Source: an uncultured Thermomicrobiales bacterium (lineage in GTDB: Bacteria > Chloroflexota > Chloroflexia > Thermomicrobiales > UBA6265). Taken from it: DNA of 12,618 nucleotides. Below the pieces are notes generated by a model. The model worked only from the letters and a program-made list of their open reading frames with translations. It did not search any database and was not told the DNA's origin. Shown here piece after piece: positions 1 to 6,891 of the stretch (positions are counted from its first letter, which is position 1; every line of letters starts with the position of its first letter). The position numbers and the translations under genes are program-made. Location: assembly GCA_902806395.1 (NCBI GenBank), contig CADCWH010000086.1, positions 1 to 12,618 on the forward strand. Direction: 5' to 3'.

Positions 1-460
1 CCACTCCGGCCGTGCTTTGTCAGGTCCCCTCATTCGTAACCATCCTTGCCGGTCGACTCGCGGCTTCGCGTTCTGAGCGGATCCGACGATCCGCAGTTCA
101 TTCAGGGTCCACGTGACCTAGCGCCGTCAGCCCTTCCCGGACCTGATACGATAGGGGAGTTAGCATCGCCGCCCAGGGTCCCGGGTCCATGATCTGTCGC
201 GATCATCCGCATCCGCAACCCGATGGGAGGCCGGCATGTGCCCCACCCCTCGCCTAACCCGGCCCCACACCGCCAGGTCATTCGAGCTCGCGCTCTCCCG
301 ACGCGATCTCGTCCGCCACCGTGACGACCGCCGGATATGGTCAAGACCGTCCGGGCCGTCACCGGCGCCCTGACCGTCGGAAGGATCGGCCGACTGCCAC
401 GCTGGTCCTAAGGACCGCGGTGTCGAGACCACAGGCCCTTCCCTACTCGGAGACCCGGCC
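1..460. other. Non-coding region upstream of the first gene
   Basis: No reading frame here looks like a protein. The longest are minus-strand frames rich in Arg, Gly and Pro, without a ribosome site or recognisable motif. A 7-bp perfect inverted repeat with a 4-nt loop lies at 77-94 (GCGGATC, CGAC, GATCCGC); it has no proper T-run, so it could be a weak terminator of a gene left of the window or chance. A short dyad, GGTCC-TAA-GGACC, lies at 404-416. I found no convincing promoter. A degraded gene or a structured untranslated leader cannot be excluded. Confidence 0.4.
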
Positions 461-1609
461 ATGGATGACGGGGCGAGCCAACGGACCTACACCGATGCCG
501 ACATCGATGCCTGGGTCGCCGACCGGCTGATCGACGCCGGCCAGGCCACGGCGATCCGCGCTCACGCCGATCGCCGTGAACACTCGTCGAGCGCGATCAC
601 GTCTCTTTCCGCCGAATTCCCGGCCCGGCAAGATCCCGGCATCCCTGGGACGGCATCGGACCGGGAAGGGACGGGGATCCCCAGGAGTACGAAGGGCGCG
701 GGGGAACACCTCCAGCAGATCGCCTACTACATCGGCGGCTTCACGATCCTGTTCGCGTTCACGATCTACGTCGGCCTCGAATGGGAGGAGTTGACCAAAG
801 CGACCCGGGTCGCGATCGCCACCGGCACGGCGGTCGGGCTGGCCGGGGTCGGCATCGCCCTGCGCCGGGGCGGAGCGCCGACGGGTGGCAACGTCCTGAT
901 CTTCGTCGCCACCGGGTTGACCCCGCTAGTGACCTACTCGCTGCTGGACGCCTTGGGGCTGTGGCGGGGCGGCGATGACGCGAACGACTACGCGAGCTTC
1001 TACGAGCGGATCGACGCGGCCTGGTTGATCCTCGAGCTTGCCTCCATCGCCGTCGCGGTCACGGTCGTCGGCCGGATCCGGTTCCCGCTCCTGACATTGC
1101 TGATCGCGTTCTGGGTCTATTTCCTCAGTCTCGACCTTGCCGAGGCCATCTGGGCGGACGGCCCCACCGATGAGCAGCGCTCCCTCCTGGTCGCCGTCGT
1201 CGGATTAGCGATGGTAGTACTGGGGATCGACCTGCAGCGGCGCGGCCTCGGTCGGTACACCTATTGGTTCTATCTCTTCGGGCTGTTCGGAGTGCAGGGC
1301 GGATTCGGCGCCTATGCGCTGATGAACGATTCCAACCTCTGGGCTGGGATCGGATTTCTCGGGCTCTCGCTTGGCTGGATCGTGGTCTGCGCCTGGCTGG
1401 CGGAGGTCCTCTTCCTGGTGGCGGGAGCCGCCGGCGTGTACGCCTACGCGACGTACCTAGCGTTCGAGATCTTTGATGGCGCACTGGCGTTCATCTTCGT
1501 CCTCGCCGCCGTCGGCCTGTTCATCGTCCTGTCCACCTTCGCCTACGCCCGGGTCATCGGCCCCTGGCTCGGCAGGACGTTCCGGGGCGGCCACCATGCC
1601 GTCGCCTGA
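461..1609 (+). CDS. Multi-pass membrane protein, DUF2157-like N-terminus
   Basis: Predicted 382-residue integral membrane protein of unknown function. Residues 10-37 form an amphipathic helical stretch (TDADIDAWVADRLIDAGQAT) resembling the cytoplasmic N-terminus of DUF2157-type proteins. A Pro/Gly/Ser-rich linker follows (about 40-80), then nine or ten hydrophobic segments from about residue 87 to 362 (for example 87-105, 113-135, 144-167, 187-226, 240-258, 266-287, 293-332, 339-362). The C-terminus is short and basic. No enzymatic motif is visible. The ATG at 461 is preceded by a GGAG-like site at about 449-452, and coding character starts there. It has no same-strand partner: the upstream 460 bases look empty and the next gene is convergent. 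The gene call is firm; the family assignment rests on general resemblance only. Confidence 0.85.
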   Translation: MDDGASQRTYTDADIDAWVADRLIDAGQATAIRAHADRREHSSSAITSLSAEFPARQDPGIPGTASDREGTGIPRSTKGAGEHLQQIAYYIGGFTILFAFTIYVGLEWEELTKATRVAIATGTAVGLAGVGIALRRGGAPTGGNVLIFVATGLTPLVTYSLLDALGLWRGGDDANDYASFYERIDAAWLILELASIAVAVTVVGRIRFPLLTLLIAFWVYFLSLDLAEAIWADGPTDEQRSLLVAVVGLAMVVLGIDLQRRGLGRYTYWFYLFGLFGVQGGFGAYALMNDSNLWAGIGFLGLSLGWIVVCAWLAEVLFLVAGAAGVYAYATYLAFEIFDGALAFIFVLAAVGLFIVLSTFAYARVIGPWLGRTFRGGHHAVA

Positions 1610-1627
1610 GGCGCCCGGCGACCTAGG

Positions 1628-1641
1628 CGAGGATCACCTCG
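1628..1641. terminator. Small hairpin between convergent genes
   Basis: CGAGG-ATCA-CCTCG forms a perfect 5-bp stem with a 4-nt loop, lying between the stop of the membrane protein (1609) and the stop of the facing DUF218 gene (1667). There is no T-run on either side, so it is at best a weak bidirectional terminator. Confidence 0.25.
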
Positions 1642-1666
1642 AATGCTCCAAGAATGCGTTCCGCCG

Positions 1667-2437
1667 TCACGCCAGTCTGCCGACGACGTGGGCGGCCAGG
1701 GCGACGGCCTCGCGGACCACGAACCCGAACTCGCGACCAGTGTTGGGCCGGATTGGGCTGCCGGGAGCAGCCGAGCTATAGGCTTCAAGTCCTAGGTCAC
1801 GGGCCATGCGCTCGGAGCGAAGCAAGTGGAACCCATCGCTCACCAGGAGGACCCGGGTAATGTCCAGAGGTTCCAGGACCGTGGCCACGCCCCGCATGCT
1901 CTCCCAGGTGTCACGACCCTCGTTCTCGACCAGGAGCGCCGACTCTGGGACGCCGCGCCCGATGAGGTAGTCCCGCCCCGCCTCGGCTTCGGTGGTCATG
2001 TCGCCCGGCTGCCGGCCCCCGGTCAGGACGATCACCGGAGACAATCCTCGTTCCCAGAGGGCGTAGGCGTGGTCGAGACGGGCGCGCAGGACGCTCGTCG
2101 GGCGGCCGTTGTACTGGGCCGCGCCGAGTACGATGATGGCCTGCACCGGTCGAGCCTCGTCGGTCCGTGCCTGGCGGTAGATCGTGGCGACGAGAGCGAC
2201 CCCCAACAGTGGCGGCAACAGCAGCAGCGAGACGAACGCCGGCACGAACCACCTCCACACTCGCTGACGGCGGGACCGTGCCCGGCGTCGATGCCGGGAT
2301 ACCGGCGCCGGCTCGACCTCTTGTGGGTCGGACGGCCGTACCGCGATCTGGGATTCCGACAGTCCGACCGATCGTTGCCCGGGCCCCGGGAACCGCTGTT
2401 GGCGAGCGAACGGCTCAGTCTGGATCTGGTCGGGCAT
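1667..2437 (-). CDS. YdcF/SanA-family DUF218 protein, membrane-anchored
   Basis: A 256-residue protein with one N-terminal membrane anchor (about 64-85) and a DUF218 domain (about 99-245). The family includes E. coli YdcF, SanA and ElyC, associated with envelope functions; the exact reaction is unknown for most members. Visible signatures are the strand AIIVLGAA (100-107), IVLTGG (136-141), the acidic TTEAEAG (148-154), VENEGRDTWES (170-180) and LLVSDGFHLLRS (197-208), all typical of DUF218. The stretch before the anchor is very Arg-rich (about 49-62), consistent with an inside N-terminus and an extracytoplasmic catalytic domain. I chose ATG 2437: the frame stays open to 2521, but the extra 28 residues look like non-coding translation. 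The ribosome site is poor (GAGGG lies about 16 nt upstream), so the start is uncertain. It is a lone minus-strand gene. Confidence 0.85.
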   Translation of the reverse strand: MPDQIQTEPFARQQRFPGPGQRSVGLSESQIAVRPSDPQEVEPAPVSRHRRRARSRRQRVWRWFVPAFVSLLLLPPLLGVALVATIYRQARTDEARPVQAIIVLGAAQYNGRPTSVLRARLDHAYALWERGLSPVIVLTGGRQPGDMTTEAEAGRDYLIGRGVPESALLVENEGRDTWESMRGVATVLEPLDITRVLLVSDGFHLLRSERMARDLGLEAYSSAAPGSPIRPNTGREFGFVVREAVALAAHVVGRLA

Positions 2438-2846
2438 GAGCCAATCATGACACCCTCGTGACCGGCCAAACAAGGTAGACCGAGTCGGCACACGACCCCG
2501 ACGGCCCGACGCTCGGCTCATCGGTCCGCCTAGAGATGCCCCTGGCCCGCGAGGAGTTCATCCTCGCCATGGTTGGCAGTGACCGTCGCCACGATGGCCC
2601 ACGACCTCCTCGCGTGCCCCGTCGACTGCTCCGGACCTGGTGGGTCGGTAGGGCGGGACTACGAATTGACGTTCATCGTCGGAGCTTCCGTTCCCAGCCG
2701 GGCAATGCGATCCGCCCGTGATGACGAACCTGCTCGGGGCGTGTTCCGGTTCCGGTGCACGGGCGTTAGAATCGAGACGCGGACGCGAAACTGAGACTGC
2801 CCAGATTGGTTTCTCTCGGTGAATGCCGACCCGTAAGAGGCCGCCC
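2438..2846. other. Divergent intergenic region between ydcF-like gene and ABC operon
   Basis: About 400 bases without a supported gene. Small frames on both strands lack ribosome sites and recognisable sequence. The region must hold the start signals for the DUF218 gene (leftward) and the ABC transporter operon (rightward). On the plus strand the best candidate is at 2744-2772. No convincing minus-strand promoter was found. No riboswitch-like fold was recognised. Confidence 0.4.
2744..2772 (+). promoter_or_regulatory. Candidate promoter for the ABC transporter operon
   Basis: TAGAAT at 2767-2772 matches the -10 consensus at five of six positions. A weak -35-like TTCCGG lies at 2744-2749 with 17-nt spacing. 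This would put the transcription start about 65-70 nt before the GTG at 2847. The poor -35 keeps confidence low. Confidence 0.3.
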
Positions 2847-3590
2847 GTGTCGATGATCGTGGCGACAAATCTGGTCAAGGAATTCTCCCGCACGCGACCA
2901 GTGGCGGGTCGGTTCTCGACCGTGCGGACATTGTTCACCCGGCAGCGGGAGACGACGCGCGCCGTCGACGGCGTCAGATTAGAGATCGCCGAGGGGGAGA
3001 TCGTCGGCTACCTCGGCCCGAACGGTGCGGGCAAATCGACCACCATCAAGATGTTGACCGGCATCCTCGTACCGACGTCGGGCAGCGTGACGGTGGCGGG
3101 GCTGGTGCCCTGGGAGAACCGCGAGGCGAACGCGCTCAACGTCGGTGTGGTGTTCGGGCAACGGACCCAGCTCTGGTGGGCGCTGCCGTTGGAAGAATCG
3201 CTGCGGCTCATCGGCCGGATGTACCGGATGCCGGATCGGCGATATCGACAAAACCTGGCCATGCTCACCGAACTGCTCGACATGGCCCCATTCCTCCAGA
3301 CCCCGGTTCGCCAGTTGAGCCTGGGCCAGCGCATGCGCGGCGATCTCGCCGCGGCGGTGATCTACCAGCCTCCGGTCCTCTTCCTCGACGAACCAACGGT
3401 CGGCCTCGACGTCGTCGCCAAGGAGCGCATTCGGGTCTTCATCGAGGAGATCAATCGGGACCACAATACGACGGTGTTGCTGACCACCCACGATTTGGAC
3501 GATGTGGAGCGACTCTGCAAGCGCATCATCATCATCGACCGTGGCAGCGTGCTGTTCGATGGCCAGGCGGCTGATCTCAAGCAAAGGTAA
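2847..3590 (+). CDS. ABC-2 exporter ATP-binding protein, ended early by an in-frame TAA
   Basis: ATPase of an ABC-2 type exporter, expected to drive the two permeases encoded just downstream; the substrate is unknown. In the 247-residue product: Walker A GPNGAGKST (57-65), Q-loop around GQRTQLWW (104-111), signature LSLGQRMR (157-164; LSLGQ in place of LSGGQ), Walker B VLFLDEP (177-183), D-loop VGLD (185-188) and the H-loop histidine in TTHDLDD (213-219). The start is taken as GTG 2847 because AAGAGG (2835-2840) sits 6 nt upstream; ATG 2853 and ATG 2823 are alternatives. The nucleotide-binding domain is complete, but the frame ends at TAA 3588-3590 while coding sequence clearly continues in the same frame to 3857. 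Relatives in this subfamily have a C-terminal domain, and a read-through product would be about 336 residues, their usual size. Confidence 0.9.
   Translation: MSMIVATNLVKEFSRTRPVAGRFSTVRTLFTRQRETTRAVDGVRLEIAEGEIVGYLGPNGAGKSTTIKMLTGILVPTSGSVTVAGLVPWENREANALNVGVVFGQRTQLWWALPLEESLRLIGRMYRMPDRRYRQNLAMLTELLDMAPFLQTPVRQLSLGQRMRGDLAAAVIYQPPVLFLDEPTVGLDVVAKERIRVFIEEINRDHNTTVLLTTHDLDDVERLCKRIIIIDRGSVLFDGQAADLKQR
3588..3590 (+). other. In-frame TAA interrupting the ABC ATPase gene
   Basis: The frame reads DLKQR-stop-APHRLVDVTV. In relatives, as I recall them, this hinge reads like LK-x-R-Y-G-x-x-R-x-L-V, so the stop falls where a tyrosine is expected; TAC or TAT to TAA is one base change. No frameshift is needed, since 2847 and 3591-3857 share a frame. 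It could be a genuine nonsense mutation, a read-through site or a sequencing/assembly error. Confidence 0.75.
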
Positions 3591-3857
3591 GCGCCCCACC
3601 GGTTGGTCGACGTGACGGTCGGTGGTGACGGTGTCGAGGCCCTCGCGGGCGTTGTGCGGACGCTGCCAAGCGGGGTCTCCGTCGTAACCCATGGCGACAT
3701 GACGGCGTCGCTGGAAGTCAGGCCGGAACGGGTACCGGTCAGTCAGGTGATCGCGACCATCTCGGCGCAGGTGCCCATCGCCGACATCTCGGTGCGGGAA
3801 CCAGAGATGGAGGGGATCATCCGGGGTATCTACGAGGCACGAGAGGTGATCCAGTAG
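3591..3857 (+). pseudogene. C-terminal domain of the ABC ATPase, separated by the stop codon
   Basis: 88 codons in the same frame as the upstream ATPase. The product has the alternating pattern of the small regulatory domain that follows the nucleotide-binding domain in this exporter subfamily: LVDVTVGGDGVEALAG, then a conserved-looking strand-helix-strand (VSQVIATISAQVPIADISV) and the acidic helix EPEMEGIIRGIYEAREV. It could be made separately only from TTG 3603 or GTG 3612. The nearest purine-rich site (AAAGG, 3583-3587) is about 15 nt before the TTG, too far to be good, so independent translation is doubtful. The sequence shows no other damage, which argues for a recent lesion, read-through or sequence error. 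The stop at 3855-3857 is one base before the permease GTG. Confidence 0.7.
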
Positions 3858-3858
3858 G

Positions 3859-4659
3859 GTGTTTAAGCTGTTGAATCCCGGCCTGCGGGATATCTTCCGG
3901 CTCGGCGCTCGCCGGGAATACGCCTACCGGATGTGGCTCTACCTCGGGGTGCTCCAGGTCTTTCTCCAACTCGTCCTCGTGCGAGCGGTCTGGGAAGCGG
4001 TCTACGGGGCCAGACGGTCGGTCGATGGCATCGCGATCGAGACGATGGTCACCTACCTCACGGTCGTCGGCCTCCTCAACTTCATGATCCATCCCGGTAT
4101 CGCCAACGAGATCCACCGGAGGATCGACCAGGGGCAAGTCGCGGTCGACATGGTGCGGCCGGTCGGCTTCGTGCCGCAGATGATCGCGCTGGAGATGGGA
4201 GGCTCCGTCGGACGCTGGCTCCTCCTGATTTTGGTCGTTCCCGGCGTCCATCTCGTCGGGTCGCTCCACTTCCCTTCCCCCGGAGCGGGGCTCGCCTTTC
4301 TCCTCTCGATCCTGCTGGCGTTCGCCGTCAGCACGTTGATTTGGCTTTTGGTCGGCCTCTCCGGATTCTGGCTCATCAATATCTCGGGCATGCGAGGGAT
4401 GGTCTGGATGATCGGCAGCTTCCTGGCGGGTTCGCTGGTTCCCGTGTGGTTCATGCCGGGGCCGCTCCGCGTTCTCACGGAGTGGTTGCCGTTCCAAGCG
4501 ATCAACTACTTGCCCGCATCGATCTATGTCGAGGAGGCGACCGGGTCAGCGATGTGGCGGGCCCTCGGTCTACAGGTGTTCTGGGTCGCGGCGTTGTGGG
4601 TCATCGCTGATCGAGTCTGGAGACGGGCGCAGCGCCGACTCGTGATCCAAGGAGGGTGA
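3859..4659 (+). CDS. ABC-2 family permease, first subunit (COG4587-like)
   Basis: A 266-residue membrane protein with about six hydrophobic segments (about 25-45, 64-80, 118-137, 143-165, 180-200 and 238-253). The family is the uncharacterised ABC-2 exporters in which one ATPase works with two permeases of near-equal length. Typical features are the interfacial IANEIHRRIDQGQVAVDMVR (81-100), the helix-linking RP pair (100-101) and the C-terminal LTEWLPFQAINYLP (206-219). The GTG at 3859 starts one base after the TAG of the ATPase C-terminal region, and the upstream site is only GAGAGG at 3841-3846, so translation is probably coupled to the preceding reading frame. If so, the early TAA in the ATPase could lower expression of this subunit. 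No substrate can be inferred. Confidence 0.9.
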   Translation: MFKLLNPGLRDIFRLGARREYAYRMWLYLGVLQVFLQLVLVRAVWEAVYGARRSVDGIAIETMVTYLTVVGLLNFMIHPGIANEIHRRIDQGQVAVDMVRPVGFVPQMIALEMGGSVGRWLLLILVVPGVHLVGSLHFPSPGAGLAFLLSILLAFAVSTLIWLLVGLSGFWLINISGMRGMVWMIGSFLAGSLVPVWFMPGPLRVLTEWLPFQAINYLPASIYVEEATGSAMWRALGLQVFWVAALWVIADRVWRRAQRRLVIQGG

Positions 4660-4660
4660 G

Positions 4661-5461
4661 GTGACACTGCTCTCCATCTGTTGGCACAACACCCTGGCGT
4701 CGATCCGCGGCGAGATGCAGTACCGCGTCAGCTTCATCATGGCGCTGCTCTTTGGTTTCCTCTTCCAGACCATTGGGTTCATCTTCGTCGCGGTCGTGTT
4801 GACCCGATTCGAGACGGTCGGGGGCTGGGGCCTGTGGGAGGTCGGATTGCTCTACGGCATCCGGCTCACGGGGCATGGACTATGGATCATGTCCATGAAC
4901 CAGCTCTTCCGCTTCGACGAGATCATCCAAGAGGGAGAGTGGGATCGCTTCCTGATCCGCCCGGTCCCGCTGTGGGCACAACTGATGTTCACGCAGTTCC
5001 GGATCCCACCCATCGGCGACCTCTTATCCGGGCTGGCCTTGTTGGCGATCGCCCTGTCGCGAGTGCAGATCGATTGGCACCCCGGGCTGATCCTGTTTTT
5101 CGTGCTGGCAATCCTGAGCGGCGCGCTCATCGACGGGGCATTCCAGCTGGGCAGTGCGGCATTCACCTTCCGGTTCCTCGAGTCCTTGCCACTCCGGATC
5201 GTGTTCGATGATCTGCAGGGGCGATTCGGCAGCTACCCGGTGTCGATCTACGATCGTCCTTGGCGGGCGTTCCTGACATGGATGGTCCCGATGGCGTTCA
5301 TGGCTTGGATCCCGAGCACGGTGGTGTTGGGGAGAACGGCAGAGCTGCCCTTTCCTGGCTGGGCCGCTTGGCTGTCGCCGCTCGTCGGATGTGGATTGAT
5401 GACGATCGCGATCTGGTTCTTCGCCCGAGAGTCGCGCCAATACCAGAGCGCCGGGCATTAG
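4661..5461 (+). CDS. ABC-2 family permease, second subunit (COG3694-like)
   Basis: A 266-residue membrane protein, partner of the preceding permease. Hydrophobic segments lie at about 25-47, 60-78, 118-133, 141-163, 206-223 and 236-254. Family marks are EIIQEGEWDRFLIRPVPLWA (87-106), where the Gly-x-x-Asp-x-x-Leu-x-Arg-Pro stretch precedes the core helices, and GRFGSYPVSIY (187-197) near the C-terminal third. The GTG at 4661 follows the previous TGA by one base and has a strong ribosome site, AAGGAGGG at 4649-4656, inside the end of the upstream gene. The two equal-length permeases plus one ATPase make a complete exporter set. The gene ends facing the convergent ureohydrolase gene; the 76 bases between hold no clear terminator. 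Confidence 0.9.
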   Translation: MTLLSICWHNTLASIRGEMQYRVSFIMALLFGFLFQTIGFIFVAVVLTRFETVGGWGLWEVGLLYGIRLTGHGLWIMSMNQLFRFDEIIQEGEWDRFLIRPVPLWAQLMFTQFRIPPIGDLLSGLALLAIALSRVQIDWHPGLILFFVLAILSGALIDGAFQLGSAAFTFRFLESLPLRIVFDDLQGRFGSYPVSIYDRPWRAFLTWMVPMAFMAWIPSTVVLGRTAELPFPGWAAWLSPLVGCGLMTIAIWFFARESRQYQSAGH

Positions 5462-5537
5462 CCCCGGTACTGCGCCCCGAACGCGCGTGAGCCGGCCACC
5501 GATCGAAACCATGGGCCGAGCAGATTGACCAACTTCG

Positions 5538-6713
5538 TTAGCCGCCGCTGGGCGTGATCTGGTCGTCGATCCGGGCCACCTCGGGATCCGCCTTGAGGGT
5601 GGCGTCCGGGCGGCGGCCCAGCTTGCCCTCGTTGACCAGAGTGGCGAGGACATCGAGGATGATGTGGGCGCCGAGCCCAGAGGTGATGTCGCTGATGTCG
5701 TATTGCGGCGCCACCTCGACGAGCTCCATCCCGGCCAGGCCCTCGCGGGTCACCAGGTGTAGCATCCGCAGCGCCTCGCGGGGCGACAGGCCACCGGACA
5801 TGGGGGTGCCGGTGCCCGGGGCGAAGGCGGGGTCGATCGAGTCAATGTCGAAGGAAAGGAAGACGGCCTTGGCGTCCTTCCATGCCAGTTCGAGGGCCAG
5901 CTCGGCGACCCGGTCGACACCCCAGCGATCGACATCGGTCAGGGTGATCACGCTCGCCTGACGTTCCCGAGAGACGCGCACCCCGGAGCGGGAGCTGGTC
6001 CAGCCGCCGATCCCGACCTGGACCAGGTTGGTGGCGGGGGCATTGGGGATGTTGGTGGCGTGAAAGAACGGAGTGCCGTGCATCCGCTCGTCCATGTTGT
6101 ACTCGGAGAGGTCACTGTGCCGATCGAAGTGGATGATGCCGATGTTGCCGTCGACGTAGGGTGATAGGGCCCGGATGTCCGGATAGCCAATCGAATGGTC
6201 ACCACCGAGGACGACAGGGAAAATGCCCCGTTCGTGGATGTAGGCGACGGCCCGGTCGATCTGGTCGAAGCTCTTCTCGATGTTGGCCGGCATCACGTTG
6301 ATGTCGCCGCAATCGACCATGTCGAGCGACTCGTGCAGGTCGATGCCCAACTCGACGTTGTAGGTGAAGGCCATCAGTTGCGAGATGCGGCGGAGGGCGT
6401 CGGGCCCGAAGCGGGTCCCCGGTCGGTAGGTTGTGCCGGCGTCAAGCGGGGCGCCGACGAACGCCACGTCTTGGTTGGCGAGTTCCCGCATGTCCTCCTG
6501 GAACGGCATCCCGACGAAGGTCCAGCCGTTCCCTCGCCCGGCGGCGCGATTGAAAAGGGGAATCTTGCGATCCTGGACGGAGGCGGCCGATTCGAGCCCG
6601 AACGCGAGCGCTTGTTCCTGTCTCTCCTTGGACCGCGCGGATGGTAGCTCCGCTTCTCGCTCGACCATCCGCGTGCCGTGCAACTGTTCCCGCCCCAAGC
6701 GTGCCGAATCCAT
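5538..6713 (-). CDS. Agmatinase/arginase-superfamily hydrolase, guanidine hydrolase (GdmH)-like
   Basis: A 391-residue binuclear-metal ureohydrolase. All six expected metal ligands are visible: His173 in GGDHS, Asp197/His199/Asp201 in FDRHSD, and Asp289/Asp291 in SFDIDSIDP, followed by PGTGTP (299-304) and Glu333 in ELVEVAP. Classical agmatinases and arginases usually read DAHxD and are about 300-330 residues. The Arg in FDRHSD, the roughly 80-residue N-terminal extension and blocks such as DERMHGTPFFHATNIPNAP and QVGIGGW fit, from memory, the cyanobacterial Sll1077 group, shown to be Ni-dependent guanidine hydrolases giving urea and ammonium. Agmatinase or guanidinobutyrase activity remains possible. 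The start ATG 6713 has AAGGGG (complement of 6719-6724) 5 nt upstream; an extension to 6851 is unlikely. It lies 178 bp downstream of the acyl-CoA synthetase on the same strand. No Ni chaperone genes or guanidine transporter are adjacent. Confidence 0.85.
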   Translation of the reverse strand: MDSARLGREQLHGTRMVEREAELPSARSKERQEQALAFGLESAASVQDRKIPLFNRAAGRGNGWTFVGMPFQEDMRELANQDVAFVGAPLDAGTTYRPGTRFGPDALRRISQLMAFTYNVELGIDLHESLDMVDCGDINVMPANIEKSFDQIDRAVAYIHERGIFPVVLGGDHSIGYPDIRALSPYVDGNIGIIHFDRHSDLSEYNMDERMHGTPFFHATNIPNAPATNLVQVGIGGWTSSRSGVRVSRERQASVITLTDVDRWGVDRVAELALELAWKDAKAVFLSFDIDSIDPAFAPGTGTPMSGGLSPREALRMLHLVTREGLAGMELVEVAPQYDISDITSGLGAHIILDVLATLVNEGKLGRRPDATLKADPEVARIDDQITPSGG

Positions 6714-6891
6714 CCAAGCCCCTTCAATCGGTGGTGCCCGCCATTGGACGCCGTCCGCGACCAGACGCACGACGGTGATGCGCCCGGTGCGGCGGCGGTC
6801 ATGATACGACGGCCGGGACGCATGCGGATCAGCTGCAGGACCCCGTGACACCCGCGGACGGGCGTTGCCGCCGATTCAGGACCGGTCCGCC

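Noticed and set aside
2237..2290. Twin-arginine signal in the DUF218 protein
   Set aside because: The Arg-rich run before the anchor lacks the SRRxFLK pattern and the hydrophobic segment looks like an uncleaved anchor.
1826..2461. 211-codon plus-strand frame
   Set aside because: It is antisense to the DUF218 gene, whose product shows clear family motifs.
2558..2938. 126-codon minus-strand frame in the divergent gap
   Set aside because: It begins inside the ABC ATPase gene and crosses that operon's candidate promoter; its product has no family-like pattern.
2979..4497. Minus-strand open frames of 226 and 237 codons (3817-4497 and 2979-3692)
   Set aside because: They are antisense to the ABC ATPase and first permease, with charged low-complexity products and no ribosome sites.
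6714..6891. Guanidine (ykkC-type) riboswitch before the GdmH-like gene
   Set aside because: I looked for the conserved ykkC-like blocks on the minus strand and saw none. A covariance search would be decisive.
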